Assembly: GCA_045655325.1 (NCBI GenBank) | Contig: JAZOOY010000004.1 | Location: 1 to 15,739 of the forward strand | DNA from: UBA1738 sp045655325 | Lineage (GTDB): Bacteria; Bacillota; Clostridia; UBA1381 | Length of the DNA: 15,739 nt | Direction of reading: 5' to 3' | Notes under the pieces: model-generated | Databases searched by the model: none | Told to the model about the DNA's origin: nothing | What the model saw: only the letters and a program-made list of their open reading frames with translations | Program-made: the position numbers and the translations under genes | Shown here: positions 15,396-15,739 of the stretch, in pieces | Layout of the letters: each line of letters starts with the position of its first letter | Position numbering within the stretch: the stretch's first letter is position 1

Positions 15396-15739
15396 TTAAC
15401 TGTTAAGCTGCCACTGACTGCGTGCCTTCTCAAGCTCATTCTTTTCCTGAATAAGCTGTCCGATTTCATGCGGATCAGTAGCAACATTCATCTTTGAGTT
15501 AAGTTTGTTTTGTTTCATTGTATATATTAAATCGTATAACGTTGCATCGTTATCCGAGTATTCTTCACGGTTGAAAAATATCTCCGCCGCCATATTTGCC
15601 GAGCTTTCGTCGCCGGAAAATTCGTTAACTACAATATTTCCGTCAACCTCATTTCCTTCCTTTGCATATTCATATATCCGCTGTGCAAGCGTTGAATATA
15701 CAGAATTGGAAAATTCCTCCGCTGTTATAATCTCAAAGG
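15396..15739 (-). CDS. dnaG: DNA primase DnaG, C-terminal part (N terminus outside window)
   Basis: The frame is open through the right edge of the window, so only about the last 113 residues are seen; the ATG at 15593 is internal. The sequence runs FEIITAEEFSNSVYSTLAQRIYEYAKEGNEVD and so on, then AAEIFFNREEYSDND, LYDLIYTMKQNKLNSKMN and QLIQEKNELEKARSQWQLNS at the C terminus. This matches in layout the helical C-terminal domain of DnaG, which contacts the replicative helicase. The catalytic Toprim and zinc-binding domains would lie upstream and cannot be checked. The identification rests on this helical pattern and on the position directly before rpoD, which is highly conserved in Bacillota. 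DnaG makes RNA primers for replication. Confidence 0.87.
   Translation of the reverse strand, partial: FEIITAEEFSNSVYSTLAQRIYEYAKEGNEVDGNIVVNEFSGDESSANMAAEIFFNREEYSDNDATLYDLIYTMKQNKLNSKMNVATDPHEIGQLIQEKNELEKARSQWQLNS

Noticed and set aside
1..15739. CRISPR array, transposon ends, prophage genes, defence or toxin-antitoxin systems
   Set aside because: I found no spaced direct repeats, no transposase or integrase and no defence-type genes. Nearly every base is accounted for by conserved housekeeping genes.

Overview
The window is a low-GC stretch of chromosome from a Bacillota bacterium, most likely a spore-forming member of the class Clostridia. The evidence is the dnaG-rpoD pair, a T-box-controlled thrS of the type lacking a TGS domain, the sporulation gene yunB, a SpoIVFB-type membrane protein and an S-layer-homology protein. 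Most of it is conserved housekeeping sequence. I see no CRISPR array, insertion sequence, prophage, tRNA or rRNA.

Left end, plus strand (1-1496): the 3' end of an SLH-repeat cell-surface protein gene closes with a clear terminator. It is followed by a small, very AT-rich gene for a SpoIVFB-like site-2 protease. In that protein the HExxH zinc/catalytic motif reads D-Q-I-A-H, so it has lost the catalytic glutamate and one zinc histidine. This is the most unusual thing in the window.

Everything from 1548 to 15739 is on the minus strand, so it reads from right to left. The first unit is dnaG (C-terminal end only), rpoD, prmA and rsmE: primase, housekeeping sigma factor and two ribosome-modifying methyltransferases. 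It ends at a hairpin terminator at 12483-12514. The second unit is uvrB-uvrA-HAD phosphatase, with a 4-bp start/stop overlap between uvrB and uvrA. It supplies two parts of the nucleotide-excision repair complex. The third unit is thrS alone, behind a sigma-A promoter that overlaps the stop codon of the HAD gene, and a complete tRNA-Thr-sensing T-box leader. The fourth unit is yunB-ligA-DUF6873: a sporulation protein, the NAD-dependent DNA ligase and a conserved protein of unknown function. These genes are packed with a 2-bp gap and a 4-bp overlap. A likely promoter lies directly against the thrS terminator.

The minus-strand genes centre on replication, repair and translation (primase, ligase, UvrAB, sigma factor, ThrRS, rRNA and L11 methylation). 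The two genes at the convergent junction near 1.5 kb (SpoIVFB-like and DUF6873) look more AT-rich than this core and are the least understood part of the window.
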